The position numbers and the translations under genes were made by a program. DNA of 64,000 nt, taken from assembly GCF_003994465.1 (NCBI RefSeq), contig NZ_RZNX01000003.1, forward strand, positions 401,283-465,282. The letters run 5' to 3'. Origin of the DNA: Paenibacillus zeisoli (GTDB lineage Bacteria; Bacillota; Bacilli; Paenibacillales; Paenibacillaceae). Shown in pieces: positions 16,797 through 25,228 of the stretch. The notes beneath the pieces were generated by a model that had not been told where the DNA came from, made no database searches, and saw only the letters and a list, made by a program, of their open reading frames with translations. Positions within the stretch are counted from its first letter, which is position 1. Every line of letters begins with the position of its first letter.

Positions 16797-17432
16797 ATGC
16801 TTATCATTGGTATCGCCGGCGGCACCGGCTCAGGCAAATCAACCGTTGCCCGCTCTGTCATTCACCGTCTTGGCTCAGATAAAGTAACTTTTATATCTCA
16901 GGATAACTACTATAAGGACCATTCGTATCTCAGTATGAGCGAACGGGAGGCGATCAATTACGATCACCCCTTCGCTTTTGATAACGAGCTGCTTATCCAG
17001 CATCTTCTTCTTCTGAAAGAGGGCCAGCCCGCTCACGCCCCGGTATATGACTTCACCGTTCATGCCCGTTCCACTGTGGAGTCTGTGGAACTCAAGCCGA
17101 ATCATATCATCATTCTTGAGGGACTTCATGTGCTGTCTGATGAGAAGCTCCGTGAGCAGCTTGATATTAAAGTATTCGTCGACACCGACCCTGATGTGCG
17201 CATCCTGCGCCGGGTGCTTCGGGATATCGAGGAGCGCGGCAGAACGATTCAATCGATTCACCAGCAGTATCTGGCTACGGTCAAGCCTATGCATGAGGCT
17301 TTTATCGAACCATCCAAGAAGTATGCCGACCTGATTATCCCTGAAGGCGGGGAGAACGAAGTTGGAATTCAGCTGCTGGCAGTACTGACCGAGAAATACC
17401 TTACTGGAGACCGTACCTGGGGCGAAGCCTAA
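16797..17432 (+). CDS. udk: Uridine kinase
   Basis: A 211-residue nucleoside kinase of the pyrimidine salvage pathway. The P-loop 'GIAGGTGSGKSTVA' is at residues 5-18; 'ISQDNYYKDHS' and 'INYDHPFAFD' are the uridine-binding blocks, followed by 'IILEGLHVL' and 'KVFVDTDPDVRILRRVLRDI'. Length and motifs match Udk. ATG 16797 follows GGAGGG at an unusually long distance (about 14 bases), but the protein cannot start elsewhere. It is divergent from the PLP lyase and ends before a strong terminator. Confidence 0.95.
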   Translation: MLIIGIAGGTGSGKSTVARSVIHRLGSDKVTFISQDNYYKDHSYLSMSEREAINYDHPFAFDNELLIQHLLLLKEGQPAHAPVYDFTVHARSTVESVELKPNHIIILEGLHVLSDEKLREQLDIKVFVDTDPDVRILRRVLRDIEERGRTIQSIHQQYLATVKPMHEAFIEPSKKYADLIIPEGGENEVGIQLLAVLTEKYLTGDRTWGEA

Positions 17433-17503
17433 AGCATAACTCAAGCTCAGCTGGCCACCGGCTGCATAATCCAGACCGTTCTGGCATGTAATGCAGAACA
17501 ATC

Positions 17504-17530
17504 AAAGGGACGTCATGATGACGTCCCTTT
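17504..17530. terminator. Bidirectional terminator
   Basis: AAAGGGACGTCAT and its complement form a near-perfect stem followed by TTTTG, between the convergent udk and propeller genes. Confidence 0.85.
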
Positions 17531-17542
17531 TGTTAGTTATCC

Positions 17543-18805
17543 TTATTTCTTGGTTTTCTTCTCGATACATATGACATGGTTATTAATGCTCATGACTACC
17601 AGATTCTCATTAACCGCATAAATCTCGGGGTAGGACAAATCATTGTTATACATCCAGAGCACAAACCTTGGCTTTCCAGTAAAATCAAGCGAGTACACCG
17701 CTCCCGCATTAGTTCCAAAATATACGTTACCCTTGTTGTCGGAATCCAAGCTGCCGCTGAATAAGCTCATGCCGCTATTTCTCTCAAACTTCCCTAATTG
17801 ATAAGTCCATTTAGGCTTCCCCGTTGAGTAATTTTCGTTGGTAAGGATATTATTCTTATCATTGACTGTGTATACTCCGCCATGGCGATCACTATTTGTC
17901 ATTCTCTGGTTTATAACCGCCGGATCAGTTATTTGTACCAGACCCTGGTCGGTCATCTTATAAAGCTTCGTGTGCTGAAGACTAAAGTCATCGGAGTAGG
18001 TATATTCACCCAGGATGCCTGCTCCATCGGCATAGTAGAATGTATTACTATTTTTCAACTGATAATTACGCGCCCAATTTACAGTTCCATTTACACTTAG
18101 TGACACAAGAGTCTCATCTATCTTCAAATAAATGTTTCCCTCATTGTCAGTAAGGATCGATTGAGCTTTAGTTGTGTCTAAACTTCCATCCTTAGTAGGA
18201 ATTGTACCTATTAACCAGTTGGTCGTACCGTCTGGCTTAATAGACAGCAGGCCCTTATCCGAAATAACAAGATAATTCCCTTGGGAATCCCCTGCATCTA
18301 TTATTGAGAAACCTGAACTGTCCTCCGACCATGGAACAATTCGCATCTCGATTGATGATAGTGTTCTCATCGTACCTGTAACATCATAACGCGTAACGTT
18401 TGTACGATAGACATCTTTTGATAGGAGCTTACCTTCTGTGGAAGAAACTCTGTAGTATGTATGATCACTGCCTATTGTAGATTGAAGTTCACTACCCGTT
18501 TTTAATGGCTTCTTCCATACTATTGATCCAGTTAAGGGATTGACCAACATTAAGTCATCAAAACTTTTAATATACATCAATCCTTTTGGCCCCTCGTATA
18601 GTTCGTAATTTTGAAAGGGACTTGGATCGGTCATCGACCATTTCATTTTGTATTCACTTGAATTCTTTAAGACCCAAGGCTTCCCCCGGTCATCCTTGAT
18701 AGGCAGGTTCTGGGTAATATCCAAAGGGTTCTTCGGACTCGCTGCACCCATACTCACCATTAATACAATACTCAAAATCCCCAATCTTAACAGTACCTTT
18801 TTCAT
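17543..18805 (-). CDS. Secreted PQQ-like beta-propeller protein
   Basis: A 420-residue exported protein. The signal peptide ('KKVLLRLGILSIVLMVSMG') ends near 'GAASPKN'. The mature region has repeated blade-like units such as 'GPKGLMYIKSFDDLMLVNPLTGSIVWKK' in short form, 'DNEGNIYLKIDETLVSLSVNGTVNW' and 'DSDNKGNVYFGTNAGAVYSLDFTGKP', the pattern of PQQ/BamB-type eight-bladed propellers. Start ATG 18805 follows AAAGGA by eight bases; an ORF start at 18868 has no ribosome site. No enzymatic residues stand out. It may bind wall or matrix components; function unknown. Confidence 0.8.
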   Translation of the reverse strand: MKKVLLRLGILSIVLMVSMGAASPKNPLDITQNLPIKDDRGKPWVLKNSSEYKMKWSMTDPSPFQNYELYEGPKGLMYIKSFDDLMLVNPLTGSIVWKKPLKTGSELQSTIGSDHTYYRVSSTEGKLLSKDVYRTNVTRYDVTGTMRTLSSIEMRIVPWSEDSSGFSIIDAGDSQGNYLVISDKGLLSIKPDGTTNWLIGTIPTKDGSLDTTKAQSILTDNEGNIYLKIDETLVSLSVNGTVNWARNYQLKNSNTFYYADGAGILGEYTYSDDFSLQHTKLYKMTDQGLVQITDPAVINQRMTNSDRHGGVYTVNDKNNILTNENYSTGKPKWTYQLGKFERNSGMSLFSGSLDSDNKGNVYFGTNAGAVYSLDFTGKPRFVLWMYNNDLSYPEIYAVNENLVVMSINNHVICIEKKTKK

Positions 18806-18935
18806 TTCGCACATCCTTTGAGAGAATAGGGCTTCTTCCATATTTAGCTTATACTTATAGTTCGTCAACCCTAGTCTGGATTCCTACTACCCTTCCTAAC
18901 ATCCCACACATTAAATATGCTACAATACTACTGAA

Positions 18936-18950
18936 ATGTAAGCGCTTACT
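18936..18950 (+). promoter_or_regulatory. cre-like catabolite-response site
   Basis: The 15-mer ATGTAAGCGCTTACT fits the CcpA consensus WTGNAANCGNWNNCW at every fixed position and is nearly palindromic. It lies 10 bases after an extended -10 element (TGCTACAAT, 18918-18926) pointing at the SDR gene at 19053, a position at which CcpA binding would block transcription. LacI-family proteins other than CcpA can use similar sites. Confidence 0.6.
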
Positions 18951-19052
18951 TACTGCTCTAATATCTATAAAGATCTAGACTGCCAGGAACCATACTAACT
19001 ATTGGAATGAACTTAAGAAGTACAAGTTCAAACCATATCAAAGGAGATCTTA

Positions 19053-19808
19053 ATGATGGTAAATGTATCAGGTAAATGGGCTCTTATTACAGGGGCGAGC
19101 AGGGGTGTTGGTTATCAGACCGCCCTGTTTATGGCCAAGCAGGGATGTAATCTTATCCTTCACAGCAGAAGCCTTGAGCACTCCAGCAAGGTTGAAGATG
19201 AGGTGAAAGCGCTTGGCGTCGAAGCTTATAGTGTGCAGGCGGAACTTGCCAATCACGATGAAGTGGTGGCCATGCTGGATGAAATTGAGGCTAAAGGAAC
19301 TGCTGTTGATATCGTCTTCAATAATGCAGCCGTGCAAATTGCTTATAGAGAAGACTACTGGAATACGCCAGTGGAGGATTTCGACATGAGCTTCCGAATT
19401 AACTTTATCGCGCCCGTAACGATCTGCAACCGCTTGATTCCCAAGATGATTCAGCGCGGCTTCGGTCGGGTGATCAATACAACCAGCGGAATCAAGAATG
19501 AACCTGAGCAAGCCGGCTATGCGGCAAGCAAGGCGGCGCTGGATAAATTCACGAAGGATCTGGCTTCCCGTATCGACGAAACCGATGTCGTTATCAGCCT
19601 GACTAATCCAGGCTGGTGCAGAACGGATCTTGGAGGGCCGCAGGCTCCGAACTCCGTGGATACCGTTATTCCCGGTATCGCTGTAGGCGCCTTCGTAGAT
19701 GATAAGAAAAGCGGCAGATTCCTGCACGCTCAGAATTTCACAGGCATGAACCTTGAGGAAGCCGTGGCTAAGGCCCAGACGATGGAAGCGACTCCTTATG
19801 TAATTTAA
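19053..19808 (+). CDS. Short-chain dehydrogenase/reductase (SDR)
   Basis: A 251-residue classical SDR. The nucleotide-binding motif is 'ALITGASRGVGYQTA', 'FNNAAVQ' is the NNAG-like block, and the catalytic triad is readable as Ser in 'TTSGIKN', then Tyr and Lys in 'GYAASKAALDKF'. 'LTNPGWCRTDLGG' follows in the usual PG place. Start ATG 19053 has AAAGGAG eight bases upstream; ATG 19056 is equally in frame. It is monocistronic, preceded by a cre-like site and followed by a terminator. The substrate is not predictable. Confidence 0.9.
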   Translation: MMVNVSGKWALITGASRGVGYQTALFMAKQGCNLILHSRSLEHSSKVEDEVKALGVEAYSVQAELANHDEVVAMLDEIEAKGTAVDIVFNNAAVQIAYREDYWNTPVEDFDMSFRINFIAPVTICNRLIPKMIQRGFGRVINTTSGIKNEPEQAGYAASKAALDKFTKDLASRIDETDVVISLTNPGWCRTDLGGPQAPNSVDTVIPGIAVGAFVDDKKSGRFLHAQNFTGMNLEEAVAKAQTMEATPYVI

Positions 19809-19822
19809 TAAGCAGTAAGACG

Positions 19823-19867
19823 AGACAAGCCCGGTACTTGGCCAACTGCCAAATACTGGGCTTGTCT
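19823..19867 (+). terminator. Terminator after the SDR gene
   Basis: The long stem AGACAAGCCC/GGGCTTGTCT continues inward with GTA/TAC and TTGG/CCAA pairs and starts 15 bases after the stop codon. Confidence 0.75.
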
Positions 19868-19906
19868 ACATCTCTTGTTCCTGCCTATTTGCCGCAGGGC
19901 CGAGGG

Positions 19907-19972
19907 TTACTTCGCAGTCACACCGCCATCGACAGGAAGTTCAATGCCTTCGGCTTGTTCTCCAAGAAGCTC
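19907..19972 (-). pseudogene. C-terminal tail of a second SDR gene
   Basis: After an in-frame TGA (19973-19975) the minus strand encodes 'ELLGEQAEGIELPVDGGVTAK' less its first residue and stops at 19907. 'GIELPVDGG' followed by a short tail is the usual C-terminus of classical SDR enzymes ('ngi.l.vDGG'). Nothing recognisable precedes it. It appears to be the last 21 codons of a lost SDR gene. Confidence 0.4.
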
Positions 19973-20110
19973 TCACTTAAAGCCAGCTTCCTTCTCCTGG
20001 ATTCCGACCTGGAATCCTCCCGGCAGCTTACCCTATTGAAGAATATGATGATCGATTATCTGAAAGCGTGAAATCTGCGCAACAATTACGTGAGCTGTGC
20101 TCCATAAGAA

Positions 20111-20161
20111 AAGAGGTGTCCCAAGCAGCCATCGCCATGGCTGCCCGGGACACCTCTTTTT
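20111..20161. terminator. Strong bidirectional terminator
   Basis: AAGAGGTGTCCC/GGGACACCTCTT with inner GCAGCC/GGCTGC pairing is followed by TTTTT on the plus strand and TTTTC on the minus strand. It lies 15 bases past the stop of the secreted-protein gene at 20176. Confidence 0.85.
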
Positions 20162-20175
20162 GGTCACAAGCTAAT

Positions 20176-21114
20176 CTATATTTTCAGCTTTTTCGTGTTG
20201 ATCAGGTATATATTCTTGAGTGGATAAGGGCTTCCTTTATACTTAGACGCTCCAGACTCAAAGAGAGTATATAGAACGCTGCCCGAGAACGAGATTCCTT
20301 CAGCCATAGGAGGCAGCGTCACAGAGCGGAGCTTCTTGGCCGGGTTACTTCCCGGGTAGAACAGCAGCTTGCTGGATACATCCCGACCGCAGGATTGACT
20401 GTACACGATGTAGTCCTTCGATATAGCCAGACCCTGGATCCGGTCCGGGGTGGCCCGGGTGTACGAAGCCTTCGGTTTAGCAGAAAGATCATCGCTGGAA
20501 TTCAGCTTGTAGCCGTACAATCTGCCGTTCGGACCAGCGTCACAGGTGGTTTTCCCACTATCCTTGCCGTCCATATACTCACCAACCCACAGGACCCCAT
20601 CCGAATAGGCGGCATAAGAAGCCTTATGATTCACCTCATAACCTGTCATCATTACCCGGCTGTTGTCCTTTTTCTCCGAAAGCGTACTGAGTGGAATCTT
20701 ATAGATCGTAAATCCCGAGACAATCCATAGATGGTTCTTGCTTACAGCTAGACCCCCGACATTCCCCATATGCGGAATGATAGGATTATCATAGAGATAC
20801 AGCGTCTTGATCCGCTTATTCGTTGTGGTACTCGTGATTACGATACCCGATACCTGCCAGCTGTTCTCCTGACCCCGGTAGTGGGAGGTAATCACCCAGT
20901 CCTTCGAGGGAACTAATGCCAGACCCTGTGGCACCCAGGTGTTGCCTTCTCCCAACCCGGCGATAAGCGGACCCTTAACCGATGCATTTCTGAATGCGTT
21001 ATATGAATCTGCCGCCGCGGCTGGCTTCCCCCCTGTTCCCAAGAACGTTCCACACACAAGAATGAAGCTCAATAACCCCAGTATTCCCTGCTTAGTCCAC
21101 TTCCTTAACTCCAA
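20176..21114 (-). CDS. Secreted protein of unknown function, paralogue of the gene at 5449
   Basis: From TTG 21114 this encodes 312 residues, exactly the paralogue's length; GGGGGAG lies six bases before that TTG, whereas ATG 21138 has no ribosome site. A signal peptide ('KWTKQGILGLLSFILVC', cleavage near 'AAAADSY') is followed by the same propeller-like blocks as the 5449 gene: 'VPQGLALVPSKDWVITSHY', 'GGLAVSKNHLWIVSG', 'DGVLWVGEYMDGKD', 'IQGLAISKDYIVYSQSCGR'. The two cysteines are conserved. More than half of residues match by eye. The copies are 14 kb apart and in the same direction. Confidence 0.75.
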   Translation of the reverse strand: MELRKWTKQGILGLLSFILVCGTFLGTGGKPAAAADSYNAFRNASVKGPLIAGLGEGNTWVPQGLALVPSKDWVITSHYRGQENSWQVSGIVITSTTTNKRIKTLYLYDNPIIPHMGNVGGLAVSKNHLWIVSGFTIYKIPLSTLSEKKDNSRVMMTGYEVNHKASYAAYSDGVLWVGEYMDGKDSGKTTCDAGPNGRLYGYKLNSSDDLSAKPKASYTRATPDRIQGLAISKDYIVYSQSCGRDVSSKLLFYPGSNPAKKLRSVTLPPMAEGISFSGSVLYTLFESGASKYKGSPYPLKNIYLINTKKLKI

Positions 21115-21324
21115 CTCTCTCTCTCCCCCTGTCGGCATGTCTCATCCGTTCATATGTTAACACAGTATTAACAAGTGAATAACCAAAAGAATATAGGCCC
21201 AAACAGGAAATGTTCGGTAGATCTATAGAAGTACGCGTATAGTAATAGACTGAGTCTCTTTTCCCGGGCAAAAAAACCTGTGGCGCGGCCCGATCTGTGC
21301 CGCTATTTCTTGTTCTGCCGCAGC

Positions 21325-21350
21325 AAAAAAGCACCTTCTCAGGTGCCTTG
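21325..21350 (-). terminator. Terminator of the glycosyltransferase gene
   Basis: GCACCT/AGGTGC stem followed on the minus strand by six T residues (21325-21330), 20 bases after the stop codon at 21370. Confidence 0.8.
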
Positions 21351-21369
21351 CTGCTTGATAAGTACGCGG

Positions 21370-22707
21370 TTATTTCCACACCCGGTTCACTTTGAACGCC
21401 TCCTGCAAATATCCCCACACCGAAACCGGACTCATGATGATCTGATACAGGAGCACGTAGGCGAAGAAACCGGTAGCATTTTTACGTATTCTGAGGTCCA
21501 GCCTCCTGAACACACTGCGCTGATACGCGTAGAGAATGAAGTTCACACAGAAGGTGAGCGGAAGCACAAGCAGTGTCGCAATCCCGACAATCCAGTAGTA
21601 ACCGAAGAACACCAGAATTAGCCCCGGCAACCACACCAGGGTATAGATCACATCCAGATAAGGCATGAACAGATTGCAAAAAGTTAAGTATCGGGTATAA
21701 GGAGACGGCTGCTGCCAGGGCTTGACCACTTTTAGAGCTTCAATCATGCCCCTGGCCCAGCGGCTGCGCTGTCTGAAGAAGTGATGCAAACCCTCCGGTA
21801 CATCCGTAAAAGCCACGGCCAAAGGTTCAAAGTATACTTTCCAGCCCTTCCCTAGAAAACGCCAGGTCAGCACAATATCTTCGCCAATCGCATCCGGCCA
21901 GCCTTCCACTTCAATAACACTCTGGGTTCTATACAGGGAGAAGGCCCCTTGGGCAACAAGAGTTCCCTGGAACAACCCTTGCAGGCGTTTGATGCTTGCA
22001 ATCCCGAGGAAGTAGTCCCATTCCTGAATTCTCGCCAGAAATTTGCCCCTGCTGTTACGGACAAGGACAGCCCCTGCAACCGCGCAGACATCGCTTGGAG
22101 AGGATACGTATCTCGCAACCAGATACCTGAGGGCTGATTTATGCAGCAAAGTGTCCGCATCCAAGGTAATCATCAACTCGGTGTGGACATGGGGTAACGC
22201 GGAGTTCAGCGCGTGATTCTTCCCAGGCTTGCTTTCATGAATTACCCTCAGGCTTAGCCCTAAGCTCTCCCCCGATTCTAGCGCAACCGCTGCAGTCCGG
22301 TCAGACGAATTATTATCGATGACAATGACATGGATGTCTCCTTGATAATCCTGGGTAGCAATATACCGCAGGGTGTCCGCGACACCCGCCTCCTCGTTAT
22401 AGCAGGCTACCAGAATGGTAATCGGCTCTGAAGGGTCCTGGTCCTTTACTTTCGGCTGTCTATCAAATAATAGACTTGAGATCATAAAAGCGTTCATATA
22501 TCCCGGAATATAGGAGATGCCAATCACTATGAACAAAGCAGCAGGCAGGGTGAACAATAAACCCAGATCCTGCACCCAAGGGATGGACAGGACAATCGAG
22601 ACGATCATCCATACCGCAGCGAGGATGTGACTGAAATAAAATTTCTTTTGTACGGAAATGTACCTTCTTGGGCGATTACTACTTCGAGCTTTTCTCTTCA
22701 AACGCAT
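21370..22707 (-). CDS. Membrane glycosyltransferase family 2 (PgaC/IcaA-like)
   Basis: A 445-residue processive-type GT2. Two N-terminal membrane segments are followed by the catalytic domain: 'ITILVACYNEE', 'VIVIDNNSSDRT', 'MITLDADT' (metal-binding DxD-like), 'IGEDIVLTWRF' with the catalytic ED, and 'FRQRSRWARG', the QxxRW motif of polysaccharide synthases. Two or three further membrane segments end the protein. It resembles poly-N-acetylglucosamine and hyaluronan synthases, but no deacetylase or accessory ica/pga genes are adjacent. ATG 22707 is preferred to the in-frame TTG 22725. The polymer is unknown. Confidence 0.88.
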   Translation of the reverse strand: MRLKRKARSSNRPRRYISVQKKFYFSHILAAVWMIVSIVLSIPWVQDLGLLFTLPAALFIVIGISYIPGYMNAFMISSLLFDRQPKVKDQDPSEPITILVACYNEEAGVADTLRYIATQDYQGDIHVIVIDNNSSDRTAAVALESGESLGLSLRVIHESKPGKNHALNSALPHVHTELMITLDADTLLHKSALRYLVARYVSSPSDVCAVAGAVLVRNSRGKFLARIQEWDYFLGIASIKRLQGLFQGTLVAQGAFSLYRTQSVIEVEGWPDAIGEDIVLTWRFLGKGWKVYFEPLAVAFTDVPEGLHHFFRQRSRWARGMIEALKVVKPWQQPSPYTRYLTFCNLFMPYLDVIYTLVWLPGLILVFFGYYWIVGIATLLVLPLTFCVNFILYAYQRSVFRRLDLRIRKNATGFFAYVLLYQIIMSPVSVWGYLQEAFKVNRVWK

Positions 22708-22850
22708 TAGACTGTTCTTCCCCAATTCTTGTATAAGTATTTAATAGAGTCTTCCTCTTACATTCATGCTATTGGGAAAGACGTTAAGTTATTGTATTAC
22801 AATATATGCTAAAATTCGACATAACTCCATGCTATTTATGGAAAAAAATA

Positions 22851-22878
22851 AGAATGAGACCCAATGCGGGCTCATTCT
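22851..22878 (-). terminator. Terminator of the small HTH gene
   Basis: AGAATGAG/CTCATTCT with GGG/CCC inner pairs; on the minus strand it is followed by TATTTTTTTCC. Confidence 0.85.
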
Positions 22879-22892
22879 CGTCACTTCCACTG

Positions 22893-23123
22893 TTAACCTT
22901 GATTCTTGACAATCTCATCTACTTCACTCTTAAGCAAAAGGTATCTATGCACGCTGCGCATAATTGGAACTTTGGTCAGCTTGTTTTTGTCCGCATAAGC
23001 CTTCATTTGATCCTTGGAGAGGCCTAGCCGGCTTCCCGCTTCGGTCACTGTGAGAACTTCTTCCTTGCTTGTTGCATTAAATGTCTTCTTCACCTTTAGA
23101 TTGAAGTCCTCGAATACCTGCAT
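22893..23123 (-). CDS. Small excisionase/MerR-like HTH protein
   Basis: A 76-residue protein whose core ('EVLTVTEAGSRLGLSKDQMKAYADKNKLTKVPI', shortened here to 'LTVTEAGSRLGLS' plus 'VHRYLLLKSEVDEIV') has the winged-helix plan of excisionase and MerR-type DNA-binding domains: helix-turn-helix, then a wing ending in a 'R.L..SEVDE' strand. Start ATG 23123 follows AAGGAAGG. It is monocistronic with its own terminator. No integrase or phage genes are near, so it is more likely a stand-alone regulator than a true excisionase. Confidence 0.75.
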   Translation of the reverse strand: MQVFEDFNLKVKKTFNATSKEEVLTVTEAGSRLGLSKDQMKAYADKNKLTKVPIMRSVHRYLLLKSEVDEIVKNQG

Positions 23124-23259
23124 AGATGGGCAACCTTCCTTATCCGAGCCAATACGATTCTTGACTATTTTATTTATTATATCAGAACAATAATGGCTTA
23201 CCTAAACAAGGTTATGAATGCCCATACTATACTCTATCCAAGCCAAGCGGATGCGCTAA

Positions 23260-24228
23260 TCAATCCTCAAGGACCGTACCGAGTCCAAGCTCCTCGGCCT
23301 GCTTCATATAATATCCAGCCACACCCATATCAAATATACCAAGACCCATGGGGCTGAATAATACCGTCTCACTTGCACCATACCCGCTTAGTCCTTGACG
23401 AAGAACCACATCAGCCAAGGTGATCGTATCCTGCCGCTGCAGACCATGGCGCAGATGAAGCTGCTCCATATCGGTATTCTCCCGGCACACTTCCTGCCAG
23501 TCGTCTACAACCAGAGCCTTAAGATGGCGGATGCTCTCCGGCAGATAATCCCTGAGCGAGACATGGAGCAGCAGCGCACCTTCTCTTGGGCGCTCATCAA
23601 TATAGCGTTGCTCGGACACGGTACAGGTCATGAATACATCGGACTTCCGGTAGACCTGGCGCCAGTCCTGTTCAATCACTGCTTTGGAACGCAAGGCCTC
23701 TGGTATTGTGTCCAGCTGAATGGGCTCCAGATCGTACAGATACACCTGCTTCAATCGGCTGCCAAGCAGTTCTGCGCACATCTCCAGATGAAGCCGTCCA
23801 ACCGGTCCCCATCCGACAATTCCGACACTGACGCTTTCGGGGTCCCGCATCTCCAAATAGCTCTGAAGCATCACCCCGCTGACGGCAGCCGTACGGGTCC
23901 CGTTCAGCAGGCTGCTCTTCAGGAACCCCCGCGGCCGGCCGGTACCTGTATCATTCAGAATGATCGAATTATGGGCACGGGGCAGACCGACCTTGCGATT
24001 CTTCGGGAAGCTCGCGATCCATTTGATCCCCGCAAGCTGAAGATCACCCCCGACATAGGCAGGCATCGCGATAATCCGATTGCTTGGGTCGCCGAACCGG
24101 AGGTACGGCTTCAAGGGATGCACCGTCTCTCCTTGATCCTGTATGGTAATCACCTGACGTATAATATCTGTCAACCGGGACCAATCCCACCCGATGTCCC
24201 GAATATGTCCATCATTTAGATAGAGCAT
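23260..24228 (-). CDS. sbnB: SbnB-type dehydrogenase for 2,3-diaminopropionate synthesis
   Basis: A 322-residue member of the ornithine cyclodeaminase family that matches SbnB, the NAD-dependent enzyme that oxidatively splits N-(1-amino-1-carboxyl-2-ethyl)-glutamate into L-2,3-diaminopropionate and 2-oxoglutarate. The N-terminal 'MLYLNDGHIRDIG' and 'GIKWIASFP' blocks, 'GVMLQSYLEMRDPE', and the NAD motif 'VGIVGWGPVGRLHLEM' are readable. ATG 24228 overlaps the sbnA stop codon by 13 bases, showing translational coupling; an ORF start at 24285 is not needed. It is the last gene of the paaK-like/sbnA/sbnB set. Confidence 0.88.
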   Translation of the reverse strand: MLYLNDGHIRDIGWDWSRLTDIIRQVITIQDQGETVHPLKPYLRFGDPSNRIIAMPAYVGGDLQLAGIKWIASFPKNRKVGLPRAHNSIILNDTGTGRPRGFLKSSLLNGTRTAAVSGVMLQSYLEMRDPESVSVGIVGWGPVGRLHLEMCAELLGSRLKQVYLYDLEPIQLDTIPEALRSKAVIEQDWRQVYRKSDVFMTCTVSEQRYIDERPREGALLLHVSLRDYLPESIRHLKALVVDDWQEVCRENTDMEQLHLRHGLQRQDTITLADVVLRQGLSGYGASETVLFSPMGLGIFDMGVAGYYMKQAEELGLGTVLED

Positions 24229-25211
24229 GATCCGCCTGCCTCCTCGGGTCCTGCCGGAGGCATGCCAAGCTCCTTCTGTACCCACTCCTTATTGAACACC
24301 GTGTCCAAATACCGTTCTCCCCGGTCAGGCAGGAGACATACGCAGATTGCGCCGTCAGGAATGGATGCCTTCAGCTTATGGACGGCGGAGATGACACCCC
24401 CTGATGAGGCTCCAGCCAATATGGCTTCCCTGCTTACCAGCTCCCGGCAGCCTTGTACACAGTCCTGATCGGTCACATATACGACTTCATCCGCCAGATC
24501 ATTGCGGTACAGACCCGGTACAATGCCCGATCCCAGGCCCGGGAATTTGCGAGGAGCTTTGTCGCCGCCAAAAATTACACTGCCCAGCGCATCCACCCCT
24601 ATAATTCGGGTATCCCACCCTTGTTCACGGATGTAATCCGCACATCCATGCAGGGTCCCACAGGAGCTCACACCGCAGAAGAGATAATCAATAGGTCCAA
24701 TCCGGTCGGCAATCTCCTTCATCGTAGTCCGGTTGTGGGCCAGAGCATTATCCGGATTCGCATATTGATTGGTCCAGTATGCATGGGGAAGCTCATGGAT
24801 CAGCTCCTGTACCCGCTGGAGTCTTGCCGGTAGATACTCTCCCGTAGCCGGGTCGGGCTGGGTGACCAGATCAATCTCGCCGCCCAGCGCTCGAATAATC
24901 TTCTTATGCTGCTCTGTCGTTCTCGGATCCACCACACAGATGAACCGGATCCCTAGATAACCGCACAGCTGCGCCAGACTGATCGCAAGATTACCCGAGC
25001 TCGACTCAACAACTACAGTCTCCTCGGTGATGTCTCCGCGGAGAATCGCCTCTCTCAGCATGAACAGAGCCGGACGATCCTTGGCGCTTCCGCCGGGATT
25101 CATCCATTCCAGCTTGCCATAGACTGTGTAAGGCTCATTGTTGAACAGCCTATCCAAATGAATCAGTGGTGTGCCGCCAATAATGTCGGCAATTCCTCCA
25201 CTCAGCCTCAT
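24216..25211 (-). CDS. sbnA: SbnA-type PLP synthase for 2,3-diaminopropionate synthesis
   Basis: A 331-residue cysteine-synthase-fold enzyme. SbnA joins O-phospho-L-serine and L-glutamate to make the substrate of SbnB. The PLP Lys is in 'NPGGSAKDRPA', the substrate loop is 'VVESSSGNLAISLA', and the phosphate-binding Gly/Ser run is 'CGVSSCGTLHG'; 'GASSGGV' is the C-terminal PLP-ring block. The 'GGTPLIHLDRLF' start is typical of SbnA rather than CysK. It lies 17 bases after the AMP-ligase gene and overlaps sbnB. The C-terminal tail is Gly/Glu-rich. Confidence 0.9.
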   Translation of the reverse strand: MRLSGGIADIIGGTPLIHLDRLFNNEPYTVYGKLEWMNPGGSAKDRPALFMLREAILRGDITEETVVVESSSGNLAISLAQLCGYLGIRFICVVDPRTTEQHKKIIRALGGEIDLVTQPDPATGEYLPARLQRVQELIHELPHAYWTNQYANPDNALAHNRTTMKEIADRIGPIDYLFCGVSSCGTLHGCADYIREQGWDTRIIGVDALGSVIFGGDKAPRKFPGLGSGIVPGLYRNDLADEVVYVTDQDCVQGCRELVSREAILAGASSGGVISAVHKLKASIPDGAICVCLLPDRGERYLDTVFNKEWVQKELGMPPAGPEEAGGSCSI

Positions 25212-25228
25212 GATACAAAGCCCCCTTT

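Noticed and set aside
22893-23123. Small HTH protein as a phage excisionase marking a mobile element
   Set aside because: No integrase, attachment-site repeat or phage gene is near, and the gene has its own terminator.
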